A stretch of DNA of 64,000 nucleotides from an uncultured Prevotella sp. (GTDB taxonomy: Bacteria; Bacteroidota; Bacteroidia; Bacteroidales; Bacteroidaceae): positions 6,631 to 70,630 of the forward strand of contig UQRP01000008.1 of NCBI GenBank assembly GCA_900543585.1, in the 5' to 3' direction. Positions 26,578-34,555 of this stretch are shown here, piece by piece. Numbering within the stretch: the stretch's first letter is position 1; the number at the start of each line of letters is the position of its first letter. The notes under the pieces were generated by a model. It was not told where the DNA came from. It worked only from the letters and a program-made list of their open reading frames with translations, and did not search any database. Position numbers and translations under genes: made by a program.

Positions 26578-26585
26578 CAAAGGTA
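26578..26585 (-). promoter_or_regulatory. -7 promoter box of tRNA-Lys
   Basis: Minus strand TACCTTTG, about 50 bases upstream of the mature tRNA. A small hairpin GAGGT/ACCTC lies between. Confidence 0.55.
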
Positions 26586-27040
26586 CGCACTTTATTTTAA
26601 ACTACAAAGGAATTCGCGATTTTTTTTGAAAAAAAACTTTCAGCAAGCTTGGTGCGTATATATAATAATGTGTAAGATACAAGTGAGTGGCATGACTCTC
26701 CGCTGATAACTGCTAACTGGATGCCATGAAGTTGAAGTTGGATACTTTGCAGCTTATGGTTGATGGGGGTAGGTATAGTTGATGGAGGTCGACTCGTCTC
26801 ATAGATGTCAGTGCTGAGCATGTTCTTTTCGGATGATGCGTTCCGACTATACTGGACTGACAACATGTTAGGCATTGTTTTTGTGCACAAAAAGCCTGGG
26901 AACGGTTCCTGCAAACGTTGTGCAAAAATTTAACATTCGTTTTACATTTGTAAATAGCTGCAATTCAACATATTATAAAAAAGTTACAGAAAGAGGCAAA
27001 AAAAGTTCGTAAAAAATGACCAACGTATTGAAAAAATGTC
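26586..27040. other. Long non-coding interval with several palindromes
   Basis: I see no convincing gene here. The minus-strand ORF at 26597-26914 has no recognisable motif or promoter. The right half holds palindromes: TTGTGCACAA (26881-26890), GGAACGGTTCC (26899-26909), the near-palindrome TGCAAACGTTGTGCA (26910-26924) and TTTACATTTGTAAA (26941-26954). They lie 90-160 bases upstream of the promoter of the 59-aa lipoprotein and may be operators. Confidence 0.5.
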
Positions 27041-27048
27041 TACCTTTG
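27041..27048 (+). promoter_or_regulatory. -7 promoter box of the 59-aa lipoprotein
   Basis: TACCTTTG, 51 bases before the ATG. Confidence 0.6.
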
Positions 27049-27099
27049 CAGCGTTGTTAATAAACAAAGATTGTTTTACAGATTTAAAAAGCAAAGAAA

Positions 27100-27279
27100 A
27101 TGAAGAAATTAGTTTTAATGTTCGTAGCTATCGCAGCTATCTCTTTCGCATCATGTGGTAACAAGAATCAGAAGGCAGCTCCTGCTTCTGACTCTGATAC
27201 AACAGCTGTTGACACAGCCGCTGCTGATACAGCTGCTGCTGACACTGCTGCTGCTGACACAGCTGCCGCTGCTGAGTAA
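27100..27279 (+). CDS. Small lipoprotein with Ala/Asp/Thr repeats
   Basis: A 59-residue ORF with a lipoprotein signal peptide MKKLVLMFVAIAAISFASC, lipobox Cys19, then GNKNQKAAPASDSD and four consecutive DTAAA-type repeats to the C-terminus. The mature part is only about 40 residues, acidic and probably disordered. Small lipoproteins with similar repeats occur in Bacteroidetes and have no assigned function. The gene has its own -7 box, a biased codon usage (GCT/GAC) and a strong UUCG-loop terminator, all pointing to high expression. It could be a surface or periplasmic spacer protein; this is a guess. Confidence 0.8.
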   Translation: MKKLVLMFVAIAAISFASCGNKNQKAAPASDSDTTAVDTAAADTAAADTAAADTAAAAE

Positions 27280-27323
27280 TCGTCTCAGCGCTTCGTTAGC
27301 ACGAATTTGAAAATTGAGAGACT

Positions 27324-27357
27324 CCGCTCCAGACTTCGGTCTGGAGCGGTTTTTTTA
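27324..27357 (+). terminator. Terminator of the 59-aa lipoprotein
   Basis: An 11-bp stem CCGCTCCAGAC/GTCTGGAGCGG closed by a TTCG tetraloop, followed by a run of T. Confidence 0.92.
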
Positions 27358-27442
27358 TGCTTGTGTTACGGCAGAGGTTCTCGGCATTTACCAAAAACAT
27401 TTAAAAGTCACTATCTATTGTGCTTCTTAAGGCTTATTTTAT

Positions 27443-27450
27443 TAACTTTG
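27443..27450 (+). promoter_or_regulatory. -7 promoter box of the glucosaminidase operon
   Basis: TAACTTTG, 23 bases before the ATG at 27474. Confidence 0.6.
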
Positions 27451-27473
27451 CAATAAAATAACCCTGGTTGTCA

Positions 27474-28400
27474 ATGCATTCAATAAAATATTCAATCCTT
27501 ATTATCCTTTCTCTTGCCATCACGGTGGGAGCGCGTGCGCAGATGCGCATCAACACTGCCTACCAGCAGTACATAAGTCAGTATAAAGACTTGGCTATTG
27601 AGCAGATGGTTCGCTATCATATTCCTGCAAGCATCACCCTTGCTCAGGGACTCTTCGAAAGTCGGGCCGGACTGAGCCGACTGGCCAGTGTGGGCAACAA
27701 CCATTTCGGCATTAAGTGTCATGGCTGGAAAGGCCGGTCTATCAATGCTGACGATGATGCGCAGGGTGAGTGCTTCCGTGCCTATGACAATGCAAAGCAG
27801 AGCTATGAGGACCATAGCAGATTCTTGAGAAACAGTCCAAGGTATGCCAGCCTTTTTAATTTGAGTATTACCGATTATAAAGGTTGGGCTCGGGGATTGA
27901 AAGCTTGTGGCTATGCTACTAATCCAAGGTATGCTGACAATCTGATAAATATCGTAGAGCTTTACGGACTTAGCAAATATGACAAAGCTAAGGATTATGA
28001 TCACTTCATGGCTGACAGATACGATGCCCGTAATCACTCCTATGCACCTAACGGATTTCATCCCATTTCACGATGCAATAAAAATTACTACATCATTGCC
28101 CGCGACGGGGATACTTTCAGAAGTTTGTCAAAGGAGACGGGGATCTCACGGCGGAAATTGGCTAAATATAATGAGCGTGACAAAGACGATGTGCTTCATA
28201 ACGGAGATATCATCTATCTAAAGAAGAAACAGAAAAAGGCTATGAAGGTCTTTAAAGATAAGCCACATGTGGTAAAGGACGGCGAGAGCATGTACTCCAT
28301 CGCGCAGATGTATGGCATAAGACTGAAGAATTTGTATGAGATGAACCACATGGCGCCGGAAGATGGCATCAGCGTGGGACAGTTACTTAAAGTAAGGTAA
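27474..28400 (+). CDS. Exported glucosaminidase with two LysM domains
   Basis: A 308-residue peptidoglycan hydrolase. After a signal peptide (to about residue 23, VGARAQ) comes a glucosaminidase domain (residues 35-170: IPASITLAQGLFESRAGLSRLA with the likely catalytic Glu, NNHFGIKCHGW, GWARGLKACGYATNPRYADNLI). Two LysM repeats follow (YYIIARDGDTFRSLSKETG and HVVKDGESMYSIAQMYG), which bind peptidoglycan. It would cleave between N-acetylglucosamine and N-acetylmuramic acid during wall turnover. The start ATG 27474 is preferred over a TTG two codons upstream. First gene of a run with M64 peptidase, TPR and ferredoxin genes at tight spacing. Confidence 0.9.
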   Translation: MHSIKYSILIILSLAITVGARAQMRINTAYQQYISQYKDLAIEQMVRYHIPASITLAQGLFESRAGLSRLASVGNNHFGIKCHGWKGRSINADDDAQGECFRAYDNAKQSYEDHSRFLRNSPRYASLFNLSITDYKGWARGLKACGYATNPRYADNLINIVELYGLSKYDKAKDYDHFMADRYDARNHSYAPNGFHPISRCNKNYYIIARDGDTFRSLSKETGISRRKLAKYNERDKDDVLHNGDIIYLKKKQKKAMKVFKDKPHVVKDGESMYSIAQMYGIRLKNLYEMNHMAPEDGISVGQLLKVR

Positions 28401-28403
28401 TAT

Positions 28404-29642
28404 ATGAAAAGATTTTTGTTGGCTATTGTTTGCGTAATGGTGTCGGTCTCCATCTATGCGCAAGATTTTGACAAATGGTTCAGTGACAAGACACTTCGTA
28501 TAGACTACATCTTCTCTGGCAACGATCATGAACAGCATATCGCTGTTGATGAGCTCTGTCAGGAGCCGCGGTGGTATGGTAAGCGGCAGCGCTTGGCTGA
28601 GGTGCCTGTCGAAGGAAATGGTCAGATTACGGTGCGTGACCATAAAACCGGGAGGGTTATCTACCGGAACTCCTTCTCTACGCTTTTTCAAGAGTGGCAG
28701 TCATACCCTGAGGCTAAGACAGCGACAAAAAGTTTCGAAAATGTATTCCTTGTGCCAATGCCGAAAGACACCGCTGACATTACTGTTGACTTGCGTGACA
28801 ACCGCAGGCAGGTGACGAGTTCTCTGACACATACCGTGGTGCCCTCTGATATTCTTATCCGCCACATTGGTGAGAAAGGCGTCACACCTTATGTGACTTT
28901 GCAGCAGGCTGATGATACCACGCGGTGCATACACATCGCTTACGTTGCTGAAGGATATACTAAAGCTGAGATGCCGTTATTCCTCGAAGATGCCCGAAAA
29001 GCGATGGGATTTCTCTTCTCATACGAGCCGTTCAAGAGTATGAAGGGAAGGTTCAATATTGTGGCTGTAGAGTCCCCATCGGTAGACAGCGGAACGAGTA
29101 TTCCGGGCAAGGGAATATGGAAGAATACGGCGCTGCACTCCAACTTCGATACCTTCTATAGTGACCGTTATCTTACTACACTGCACCTCAAAGACCTGCA
29201 TAACTGGCTGGCCGGTACACCCTATGAGCATATCATCGTGCTTGTCAACACTGACAAATATGGTGGAGGTGGTATTCTCAACAGCTATAATCTCTCTATG
29301 ACCCACCACGATTGCTTCCGCCCGGTTGTCGTGCATGAGTTTGGTCATAGCTTCGCCGGTCTTGCCGACGAGTATGCCTACGATACGGAGGAGGTGCCGA
29401 TGTATCCTCACGATGTGGAGCCATGGGAGAAGAACATTACGACAAAGGTAAATTTCCATGGTAAGTGGGAGAACCTTATCGGCAAAGATCCCAAGGCGGG
29501 ATTCTATGAGGGTGCAGGATATAGTCCTAAAGGCGTTTATCGCGCTTATCCTGATTGCCGTATGAGGACGAATGAGTATCCGGAGTTCTGCCCAGCCTGT
29601 AAGCAGGCCATACAGAGCGTCATCGATTTCTATACACGATAG
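28404..29642 (+). CDS. Secreted M64-family (IgA-peptidase-like) zinc metallopeptidase
   Basis: A 412-residue exported protein (signal MKRFLLAIVCVMVSVSIYA). The C-terminal half is a peptidase M64 domain with the zinc motif HEFGHSFAGLADE (His311, Glu312, His315) and a preceding GGGGILNSYNLS segment. The N-terminal ~130 residues form the M64 N-terminal domain. The family is named after a Clostridium IgA protease, but most Bacteroidetes members have unknown substrates. It follows the glucosaminidase by 3 bases. Confidence 0.9.
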   Translation: MKRFLLAIVCVMVSVSIYAQDFDKWFSDKTLRIDYIFSGNDHEQHIAVDELCQEPRWYGKRQRLAEVPVEGNGQITVRDHKTGRVIYRNSFSTLFQEWQSYPEAKTATKSFENVFLVPMPKDTADITVDLRDNRRQVTSSLTHTVVPSDILIRHIGEKGVTPYVTLQQADDTTRCIHIAYVAEGYTKAEMPLFLEDARKAMGFLFSYEPFKSMKGRFNIVAVESPSVDSGTSIPGKGIWKNTALHSNFDTFYSDRYLTTLHLKDLHNWLAGTPYEHIIVLVNTDKYGGGGILNSYNLSMTHHDCFRPVVVHEFGHSFAGLADEYAYDTEEVPMYPHDVEPWEKNITTKVNFHGKWENLIGKDPKAGFYEGAGYSPKGVYRAYPDCRMRTNEYPEFCPACKQAIQSVIDFYTR

Positions 29643-29643
29643 A

Positions 29644-30222
29644 GTGGTGAGGAGATTTCTTTCGATTCTTCTTTCTTTCTGTGTGGCAAGCTCCCTGGCT
29701 CAGCCAAAGGCTGACAGACAACAGCTTGCCATCGCTTTAGACTATTTTCAAGGTGGAAAATATCATGAGGCACTTATGATTTTTTCTCGCCTTGACAGTC
29801 TCTACACTCTCAATCCCCGTATCAGAGCCTATACTGGGCTCTGTTATTTCTATGACAATGACTTTGGACAGGCAGCGCGTATTCTCGATGATGCCTTACC
29901 TAAGCTCAGAGCCTTTGCGCCCGTGGAGCGCTCTGTCTACTACAGAGCTGACGCTGACAGCCATTTCTTCCTAAAACAGTATGATAGTGCGCTGGCAGCC
30001 TATGATTCGCTAACGGCGCTCTGTCCTGAGATAGACAAAGCGGAAGCGTTCTACAGAAAGGGATTTATTTTAGTCTATCAACAGGCATGGTATGAGGCTC
30101 TCGACAATTTACAGACAGCTCTTGTCTATTATAAGAAATATCTTCCGCATGAGGAGGCTCGCATAGCGCAAATTAGGAACATGATATATGGCTGTTGCGA
30201 GGAAATAAACAAGACATTATGA
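29644..30222 (+). CDS. Exported TPR-repeat protein
   Basis: A 192-residue protein made of three or four tetratricopeptide-like helices (ALDYFQGGKYHEALMIFSRL, AYTGLCYFYDNDFGQAARIL, SHFFLKQYDSALAAYDSL, KGFILVYQQAWYEALDNL). The probable start is GTG at 29644 or 29647, giving signal peptide VRRFLSILLSFCVASSLAQ; an upstream ATG at 29572 lies inside the M64 gene and would spoil the signal. Likely a periplasmic scaffold. Its stop overlaps the next gene start (ATGA), so translation is coupled. Confidence 0.72.
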   Translation: MVRRFLSILLSFCVASSLAQPKADRQQLAIALDYFQGGKYHEALMIFSRLDSLYTLNPRIRAYTGLCYFYDNDFGQAARILDDALPKLRAFAPVERSVYYRADADSHFFLKQYDSALAAYDSLTALCPEIDKAEAFYRKGFILVYQQAWYEALDNLQTALVYYKKYLPHEEARIAQIRNMIYGCCEEINKTL

Positions 30223-31016
30223 TTTTCTATCTCTCTGGAACAGGAAACACGAAGTGGGCAGCTAAGACTTTAGCTGCTCTCACCAATGAAAAACTATTGT
30301 TTATCCCTGACATGATGAGGCAATATAATGTTGACGGAGAATATCATTTGCCCGAGCTCGCCGATGGGGAGCGCGTGGGCTTTTGCTTCCCTGTTCATGG
30401 ATGGCGTCCGCCAGCAATCGTCCGCAACTTTGTTGCTAACCTGTCACTGGATGTCGCCGGGCATTATGTCTATGCGCTCTGTACGGCCGGGGATAATATC
30501 GGTGAGACAATGAGCATCTTTAGAAAAGACCTTACGGCTCGTGGCTTTCATTTGAATGCTGCCTTCTCACTGATTATGCCTGAATCGTATATGGGACTGC
30601 CTTTCTTCAATGTCGACAAGCCGGAGAAGGAGCAGGAGAAGATAGAGAATGCGGCAGCAGACATAAAAACTTATGGAGATGCCATCCTTGCCCGTCGTAG
30701 CGAGGAGCATCTTGTCATAGGTCGTTGGCCACGTATTGACTCACGTTTTCTGGGCGGGTTCTTTACGCGGTATCTCATCACCGATAGTCCTTTTGGGGTT
30801 GACAGCCGTAAGTGTGTGAAATGTGGCATTTGTGCCGATGTATGTCCCACTCATAACATTACAGGTGGCCTTGGCTATGAGCCGCATTGGAATCACGATG
30901 GTTCCTGCCTCGCTTGTTTTGCATGTTATCACCATTGTCCTCACCATGCCATCGAATATGGTCGTATGACAAAGGGAAAAGGACAATACTTCTTCAACAG
31001 ACCCAAGGGGCGTTAG
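30219..31016 (+). CDS. EFR1-type ferredoxin: flavodoxin-like domain plus two 4Fe-4S clusters
   Basis: A 265-residue soluble redox protein. Residues 1-150 are flavodoxin-like, with a phosphate loop SGTGNTKWAA. Residues 205-255 hold two 4Fe-4S motifs (CVKCGICADVCP and CLACFACYHHCP). The family is annotated as EFR1 ferrodoxin; it is thought to shuttle electrons but its partners are unknown. Start at 30219 overlaps the TPR gene by four bases. Last gene of the run, followed by a 22-nt repeat array and a bidirectional terminator. Confidence 0.85.
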   Translation: MIFYLSGTGNTKWAAKTLAALTNEKLLFIPDMMRQYNVDGEYHLPELADGERVGFCFPVHGWRPPAIVRNFVANLSLDVAGHYVYALCTAGDNIGETMSIFRKDLTARGFHLNAAFSLIMPESYMGLPFFNVDKPEKEQEKIENAAADIKTYGDAILARRSEEHLVIGRWPRIDSRFLGGFFTRYLITDSPFGVDSRKCVKCGICADVCPTHNITGGLGYEPHWNHDGSCLACFACYHHCPHHAIEYGRMTKGKGQYFFNRPKGR

Positions 31017-31048
31017 CTTGTTCTTTAAGGTCTGTAATCCCGTTGTCC

Positions 31049-31147
31049 GGCAAATGCCACGGATATCGCTGGCAAATGCCACGGATATCGCTGGCAAATG
31101 CCACAGATATCGCTGACAAATGCCACAGATATCGCTGACAATTGCCA
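31049..31147. repeat. Tandem array of a 22-nt repeat (4.5 copies)
   Basis: Units run 31049-31070, 31071-31092, 31093-31114, 31115-31136 and a half copy to 31147. Each unit joins GGCAAATGCCAC to a GATATCGCT-ending half, so it has two palindromic cores (GGCA..TGCC and GATATC). Units 1 and 2 are identical; 3 and 4 differ at one or two positions. Not CRISPR, since there are no spacers. It lies between two converging genes; a related array is at 62055-62178. Confidence 0.9.
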
Positions 31148-31150
31148 AAC

Positions 31151-31187
31151 ATAAAAAAGCCGTCGGTTTACCGACGGCTTTTTATGT
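31151..31187. terminator. Bidirectional terminator between the ferredoxin gene and nqrF
   Basis: AAAAAGCCGTCGG and CCGACGGCTTTTT (13 bp, loop TTTA), with A and T flanks. Serves nqrF on the minus strand and probably the plus-strand run. Confidence 0.88.
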
Positions 31188-31203
31188 ATAGGGGAAGTAG
31201 TGT

Positions 31204-32472
31204 TTACCCGAAGTTGTCGTACATGATACTCTCAGGCTCGACGCCCAGGCTATCGAGATAGTCGGTGACGGTCTTGATCAGCATTGGTGGGCCACAGAGG
31301 TAGTATTCACAATCCTCGGGAGCGTCGTGATCTTTGAGATAGGTATCGCGGACGCAGTTGACGGCAAATCCAGCATAGTATTTGACACCAGCCTCGTCAG
31401 CCTTTGGGTCAGGACGGTCGAGGGAGAGGTGCATGTGGAAGTTGGGGAACTCCTTCTCCAACTCCCAGAAGTCTTCAAGGAAGAAGGCCTCGGACAGTGA
31501 ACGGGCACCATAGAAGAAGTGCATCTCACGGTCTGTGCAGTGAATCTGCTTTGTCATATACATAATCTGCGCGCGCAGGGGAGCCATACCAGCACCACCA
31601 CCAATCCATATCATCTCCTTCTTGGAGTCAAGGTGAGGATGGAAGTCGCCATAAGGACCGCTCATCTTCACTTTGTCGCCGGGCTTCAACGAGAAGATGT
31701 AAGAGGAGCCGATACCTGTCGGTACGTCCTGGAAGCCTACCTGTGGACGGGGCTTGAACGGTGTTGTAGCGATACGTACGGTAAGCATGATGATGTCGCC
31801 CTCGGCAGGATAGTTAGCCATGGAGTAGGCACGGATGGTAGGCTCTGGGTTGTGGGCCTTGAGTGAGAAGATATTAAACTTCTTCCATGCTCCCATATAT
31901 TCCTCACCGATGAGGTCTTTGTCGAAATCCTTGTCGTAGTCGATGGTATCGTAGGCAGGGATATAAATCTGTGCATAGGAGCCGGGCATGAAATCCATGT
32001 GCTCTCCAGGAGGCAGAGCCACTTTGAACTCCTTGATGAAACTTGATACGTTTTTGTTGGAGATGACGGTGCACTCCCATTCCTTGACATTAAGAATGGC
32101 ATCAGACACCTTCACGCTGAGGTCGCCATGCACCTTTGTCTGGCAGCCTAAGCGCCAGTGGTCTTTGATTTCCTTTCGAGAGAAGTGTCCCTTCTCGGTG
32201 TCGAGAATCTCGCCGCCACCTTCGAGAACCTGCAAGCGGCACTGACCGCAGCTGCCTTTACCGCCACAGGCTGAGGACAGGTGCACTCCATTCTCGTTGA
32301 GGGTAGAGAGTAGGGATCCACCTTGCTCCACCTCCAACTTCTTGTCACCATTGATGGTGATGGTCACCTTTCCGCTTGGGCTGAGATATTTTTTTGCAAT
32401 AAGCAGTATCACAACGAGCAGCAGGATGATGACGAGGAATACTGCCATGCTAACGCCTATAAATTGTCCCAT
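31204..32472 (-). CDS. nqrF: Na+-translocating NADH:quinone reductase subunit F
   Basis: Entry subunit of NQR: oxidises NADH and passes electrons from FAD to a 2Fe-2S centre. The 422-residue protein has one N-terminal membrane helix (residues 5-26), a ferredoxin domain with cluster ligands Cys69, Cys75, Cys78 and Cys110 (CGGKGSCGQC), an FAD-binding RAYSMANYP motif and NADH-binding GGGAGMAPLRAQI. Full length. Last gene of nqrABCDEF, 115 bases after nqrE, closed by the terminator at 31151-31187. Confidence 0.96.
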   Translation of the reverse strand: MGQFIGVSMAVFLVIILLLVVILLIAKKYLSPSGKVTITINGDKKLEVEQGGSLLSTLNENGVHLSSACGGKGSCGQCRLQVLEGGGEILDTEKGHFSRKEIKDHWRLGCQTKVHGDLSVKVSDAILNVKEWECTVISNKNVSSFIKEFKVALPPGEHMDFMPGSYAQIYIPAYDTIDYDKDFDKDLIGEEYMGAWKKFNIFSLKAHNPEPTIRAYSMANYPAEGDIIMLTVRIATTPFKPRPQVGFQDVPTGIGSSYIFSLKPGDKVKMSGPYGDFHPHLDSKKEMIWIGGGAGMAPLRAQIMYMTKQIHCTDREMHFFYGARSLSEAFFLEDFWELEKEFPNFHMHLSLDRPDPKADEAGVKYYAGFAVNCVRDTYLKDHDAPEDCEYYLCGPPMLIKTVTDYLDSLGVEPESIMYDNFG

Positions 32473-32586
32473 AATTTAAACATTCCGCCCTTCCACTGCC
32501 GTCTATCGTTTCCTCGTGGAGGAATCCTGGTATGCGACAAGTGGCAAAGGGCTATTTGTTATTGAATATTGTTGTTTATCTATGTG

Positions 32587-33213
32587 TTAAAATTTCAGAC
32601 CGCTGAAGCACATCATGGCCATAGCCATCAGTCCCACGGTGATGAATGCTATACCCATGCCTTGCAGTGGCTTGGGCACATCGCTGTATTCCATCTTTTC
32701 ACGGATGGCACCAAACATGACGATAGCCAGTGTCCAGCCCAGTCCGCTACCCAAGGCATAGCCGATGGCATCCCAAATATTGGAGATGGCCTGTGCGTTG
32801 GTAGGATCAAGTTTGATGCGTTGCTGCATGAACAGCGAAGCACCCATGATGGCACAGTTGACGGCGATAAGTGGAAGGAAAATGCCGAGGGCTGCATAGA
32901 GCGAAGGGCTGTATTTCTCCACAGCCATCTCCACGAGCTGTGTGATACCGGCAATGATAGCGATGAAGAGGATGAAACTCAGATAGCTGAGGTCGACACC
33001 CGGAACAAGACAGTCAGGCCCTAAGACATAGACCTGAAGCAGGTAGTTGATGGGCTCGGTGATAACCAATACAAAGGTCACGGCGAGACCCAATCCGAGA
33101 GAGGTCTTTACATTCTTGCTCACTGCCAGGTATGAGCACATACCTAAGAAGTAGGCAAAAATCATATTGTCTACGAAGATAGACCGGAATAATAATGATA
33201 AAGCGTGTTCCAT
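32587..33213 (-). CDS. nqrE: Na+-translocating NADH:quinone reductase subunit E
   Basis: A 208-residue integral membrane subunit with six predicted helices, homologous to RnfA. It starts MEHALSLLFRSIFVDNMIFAYFLGMCSYLAVSK; the cysteine in GMCSYLA is one of those that, with NqrD, hold the intramembrane iron centre. Lies 3 bases downstream of nqrD. Confidence 0.96.
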   Translation of the reverse strand: MEHALSLLFRSIFVDNMIFAYFLGMCSYLAVSKNVKTSLGLGLAVTFVLVITEPINYLLQVYVLGPDCLVPGVDLSYLSFILFIAIIAGITQLVEMAVEKYSPSLYAALGIFLPLIAVNCAIMGASLFMQQRIKLDPTNAQAISNIWDAIGYALGSGLGWTLAIVMFGAIREKMEYSDVPKPLQGMGIAFITVGLMAMAMMCFSGLKF

Positions 33214-33216
33214 TGT

Positions 33217-33846
33217 TTACTTCTTTTCTTCTTTTACGAAAAACGCACGGTTCACCCAGATGATACATCCGATGAGGATCAGCGCAGTGCACGACATGGT
33301 CATCATGCCGTTGTTGATATATCCGAAGTCGTAGGCGCCCTGTGGGATAATTTGGTAGCCTAAGAGGCTGCCACGTCCGAAAAACTCGCGGAAGGCACCG
33401 GCGATGACAAGGATTGCTGCATAGCCGAGTCCGTTGCCCAGACCGTCGAGGAAGGAAGGCCAAGGCTTGTTCATCATGGCGAAGGCTTCAAGGCGACCCA
33501 TGAGGATACAGTTGGTGATGATCAGTCCGACATACACAGACAGCTGTACACTCACATCATAGGCGAAGGCTCCGAGAATCTGGTTGACGATAGTCACCAG
33601 GGCAGCCACAACGACCAGCTGCACGATGATTCGGATGCGCATAGGGATGGTCTTTCGGATGAGCGAAATGATGACGTTTGAGAAGGCCGTGATGACCGTT
33701 ACGGCAAGGCCCATGACGATGGCGGGCTTGAGCTGCGATGTCACGGCAAGCGAGCTACAGATGCCGAGCACCTGAACCATGATAGGGTTGTTGAGGTGCA
33801 GAGGCTCTACAAACGCTGCTTTATCTTGTTTGGAAAATAAACTCAT
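33217..33846 (-). CDS. nqrD: Na+-translocating NADH:quinone reductase subunit D
   Basis: A 209-residue membrane subunit, homologous to RnfE, with six helices. PIMVQVLGICSSLAVTSQL includes the conserved cysteine that pairs with NqrE at the intramembrane Fe centre, and NCILMGRLEAFAM is the second conserved loop with a Cys. It lies 82 bases downstream of nqrC. Confidence 0.96.
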   Translation of the reverse strand: MSLFSKQDKAAFVEPLHLNNPIMVQVLGICSSLAVTSQLKPAIVMGLAVTVITAFSNVIISLIRKTIPMRIRIIVQLVVVAALVTIVNQILGAFAYDVSVQLSVYVGLIITNCILMGRLEAFAMMNKPWPSFLDGLGNGLGYAAILVIAGAFREFFGRGSLLGYQIIPQGAYDFGYINNGMMTMSCTALILIGCIIWVNRAFFVKEEKK

Positions 33847-33928
33847 GTTTCTTAAAATCGTTTATAGTTGTGACGTTCTTTAGTTGACAGCTTATGAGTA
33901 TAGGCTCATAAACCTAAGAAACTCAACC

Positions 33929-34546
33929 TTACTTGCCATTAAGGAAGGGCAGGAACTTACCCAGTCCGTCGTGGAGCATGTTGGCGACACCATTTGAGGT
34001 AAGCGTAGCACCAGTAACGGCATCGACCTGAGTGTCAGGATCAGTAACCTTTTTCTGCACCGACAGTGCGATGCTGTTGCGGTTATCGCCTTTGAAGAGC
34101 TTCTTACCCTGGAACTTCTCTTGCCATTTCTGGTTGTCCTTGATTTCGGCACCCAGTCCGGCGGTCTCACTCTCATGGTTGAAGTAAGCGCCATAGACTG
34201 TCGACTTGTCATCGTTGACAGAGACAAAGCCGCTAATGCCACCCCACAGGCCGAAGCCTTTCATGGAGAACACATATTTTGTCTTGCCGTCGACATTGCA
34301 GACATACATCTCACTACCGTCGACCGTCTTCTCGCTCTTTACTACCTTATTATATGTATCCTCGGCAGCCTTGTCGTCAAGACCGCGGATGTTAAGACTG
34401 TAGAGAATCTCTTTCTTCTTCGCTAATGCCTCGTTGGCAAGTTGCTGTGGTCTGAGTGCCTGATAGACAAAGGCAAGCAGGAAAGCCACAATCACCACGA
34501 TGACAGCGGAGTAGATGATAGTATATGAATTGCTGTTCGTTTTCAT
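33929..34546 (-). CDS. nqrC: Na+-translocating NADH:quinone reductase subunit C
   Basis: A 205-residue subunit with one N-terminal membrane helix (residues 8-28) and a periplasmic FMN-binding domain. The flavin is covalently attached through a threonine in the S/T-G-A-T motif, here DAVTGATLTS with Thr181. Lies 9 bases downstream of nqrB. Confidence 0.96.
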   Translation of the reverse strand: MKTNSNSYTIIYSAVIVVIVAFLLAFVYQALRPQQLANEALAKKKEILYSLNIRGLDDKAAEDTYNKVVKSEKTVDGSEMYVCNVDGKTKYVFSMKGFGLWGGISGFVSVNDDKSTVYGAYFNHESETAGLGAEIKDNQKWQEKFQGKKLFKGDNRNSIALSVQKKVTDPDTQVDAVTGATLTSNGVANMLHDGLGKFLPFLNGK

Positions 34547-34555
34547 AGTTGTGTA

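Noticed and set aside
26597..26914. 105-aa minus-strand ORF in the interval after tRNA-Lys
   Set aside because: No family resemblance, no upstream promoter box, and the start side falls into the palindrome cluster.
31049..31147. CRISPR array
   Set aside because: Repeats are directly adjacent with no spacers and no cas genes are present.
30741..31148. 135-aa minus-strand ORF with a repetitive N-terminus
   Set aside because: The repeated peptide comes from the 22-nt array read in shifting frames; the rest is antisense to the ferredoxin gene.
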